From the NCBI RefSeq assembly GCF_002127325.2, contig NC_035433.2, positions 148,988,570 through 149,052,569 of the forward strand: a stretch of DNA of 64,000 nt, written 5' to 3'. Positions within the stretch are counted from its first letter, which is position 1. Each line of letters opens with the position of its first letter. The notes under the pieces are model-generated. The model did no database searches. It was not told the DNA's origin and worked only from the letters and a program-made list of their open reading frames with translations. Made by a program: the position numbers and the translations under genes. The stretch comes from Helianthus annuus. Lineage: Eukaryota; Streptophyta; Magnoliopsida; Asterales; Asteraceae. Shown piece after piece: positions 63,910 to 64,000 of this stretch.

Positions 63910-64000
63910 TTGGCATGTAAATGAACCGAACGTTCATGAACTTGTTCGACGAGAAGTTCGTTTAATAAATAAACGAACAAACATGAACAAATTTTTTGTT
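63910..64000. mobile_element. hAT-type MITE, cut by the window edge
   Basis: It begins TTGGCATGTAAATGAACCGA, close to the TIR of the element at 45848 (TAGGGCTGTAAACGAACCGA). It continues with the same GAACAAACATGAAC type words. Confidence 0.6.

Overview
The window is eukaryotic plant nuclear DNA: spliced GT-AG genes, plant gene families (Ran GTPase, AP2/ERF factor, BOR borate transporter, RNA polymerase subunit RPB8, NPH3-type BTB protein), Ty3/gypsy LTR retrotransposons, Mutator-like elements and MITEs. The look of the repeats suggests a eudicot, probably a member of the daisy family. That assignment is an impression and was not tested.

Layout. Positions 1-1573 hold most of a Ran GTPase gene on the minus strand; its 3' end lies off the left edge and a MITE sits in one intron. 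Positions 2834-41708 are one giant nested insertion. Two Mutator-like shells, each with its own 9-bp target duplication, enclose a probable LTR unit (E). Unit E was in turn filled by four LTR elements: A (5563-23664), B (13024-21758, inside an LTR of A), C (23709-29320) and D (31330-40128). B is young and has intact reading frames. D is nearly intact. A has almost identical LTRs but ruined coding sequence. C has no gag-pol at all.

Positions 42920-46691 hold a Pack-MULE carrying a trehalose-phosphate-synthase fragment, a Harbinger-like MITE, and a hAT MITE nested in another hAT MITE. Positions 47533-52358 carry two tail-to-tail genes: an AP2/ERF transcription factor (+) and a 12-exon BOR-type borate transporter (-). 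The transporter has a very long TAA microsatellite in intron 2 and an imperfect tandem duplication upstream. Positions 53488-58047 hold a 1.7-kb long-TIR MULE, a TA microsatellite, a Helitron-like 3' end and a 366-bp foldback MITE. Positions 58665-59990 encode RPB8 (+). Positions 62365-63865 hold an NPH3/BTB pseudogene (-).

The most interesting observation concerns element B. Upstream of its gag-pol it carries an extra 284-294 aa ORF of unknown function. Element C, which lacks gag and pol, encodes two tandem, diverged relatives of that protein and nothing else recognisable. The shared features are an EEGIFV-type N-terminal motif, a basic patch, and a C-terminal ELRxFGEE...WKYDER motif. The likely reading is a conserved retrotransposon accessory protein and a non-autonomous element family devoted to it. 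Both families also share a candidate leader intron inside the LTR and arrays of short palindromes just upstream of the TATA box.
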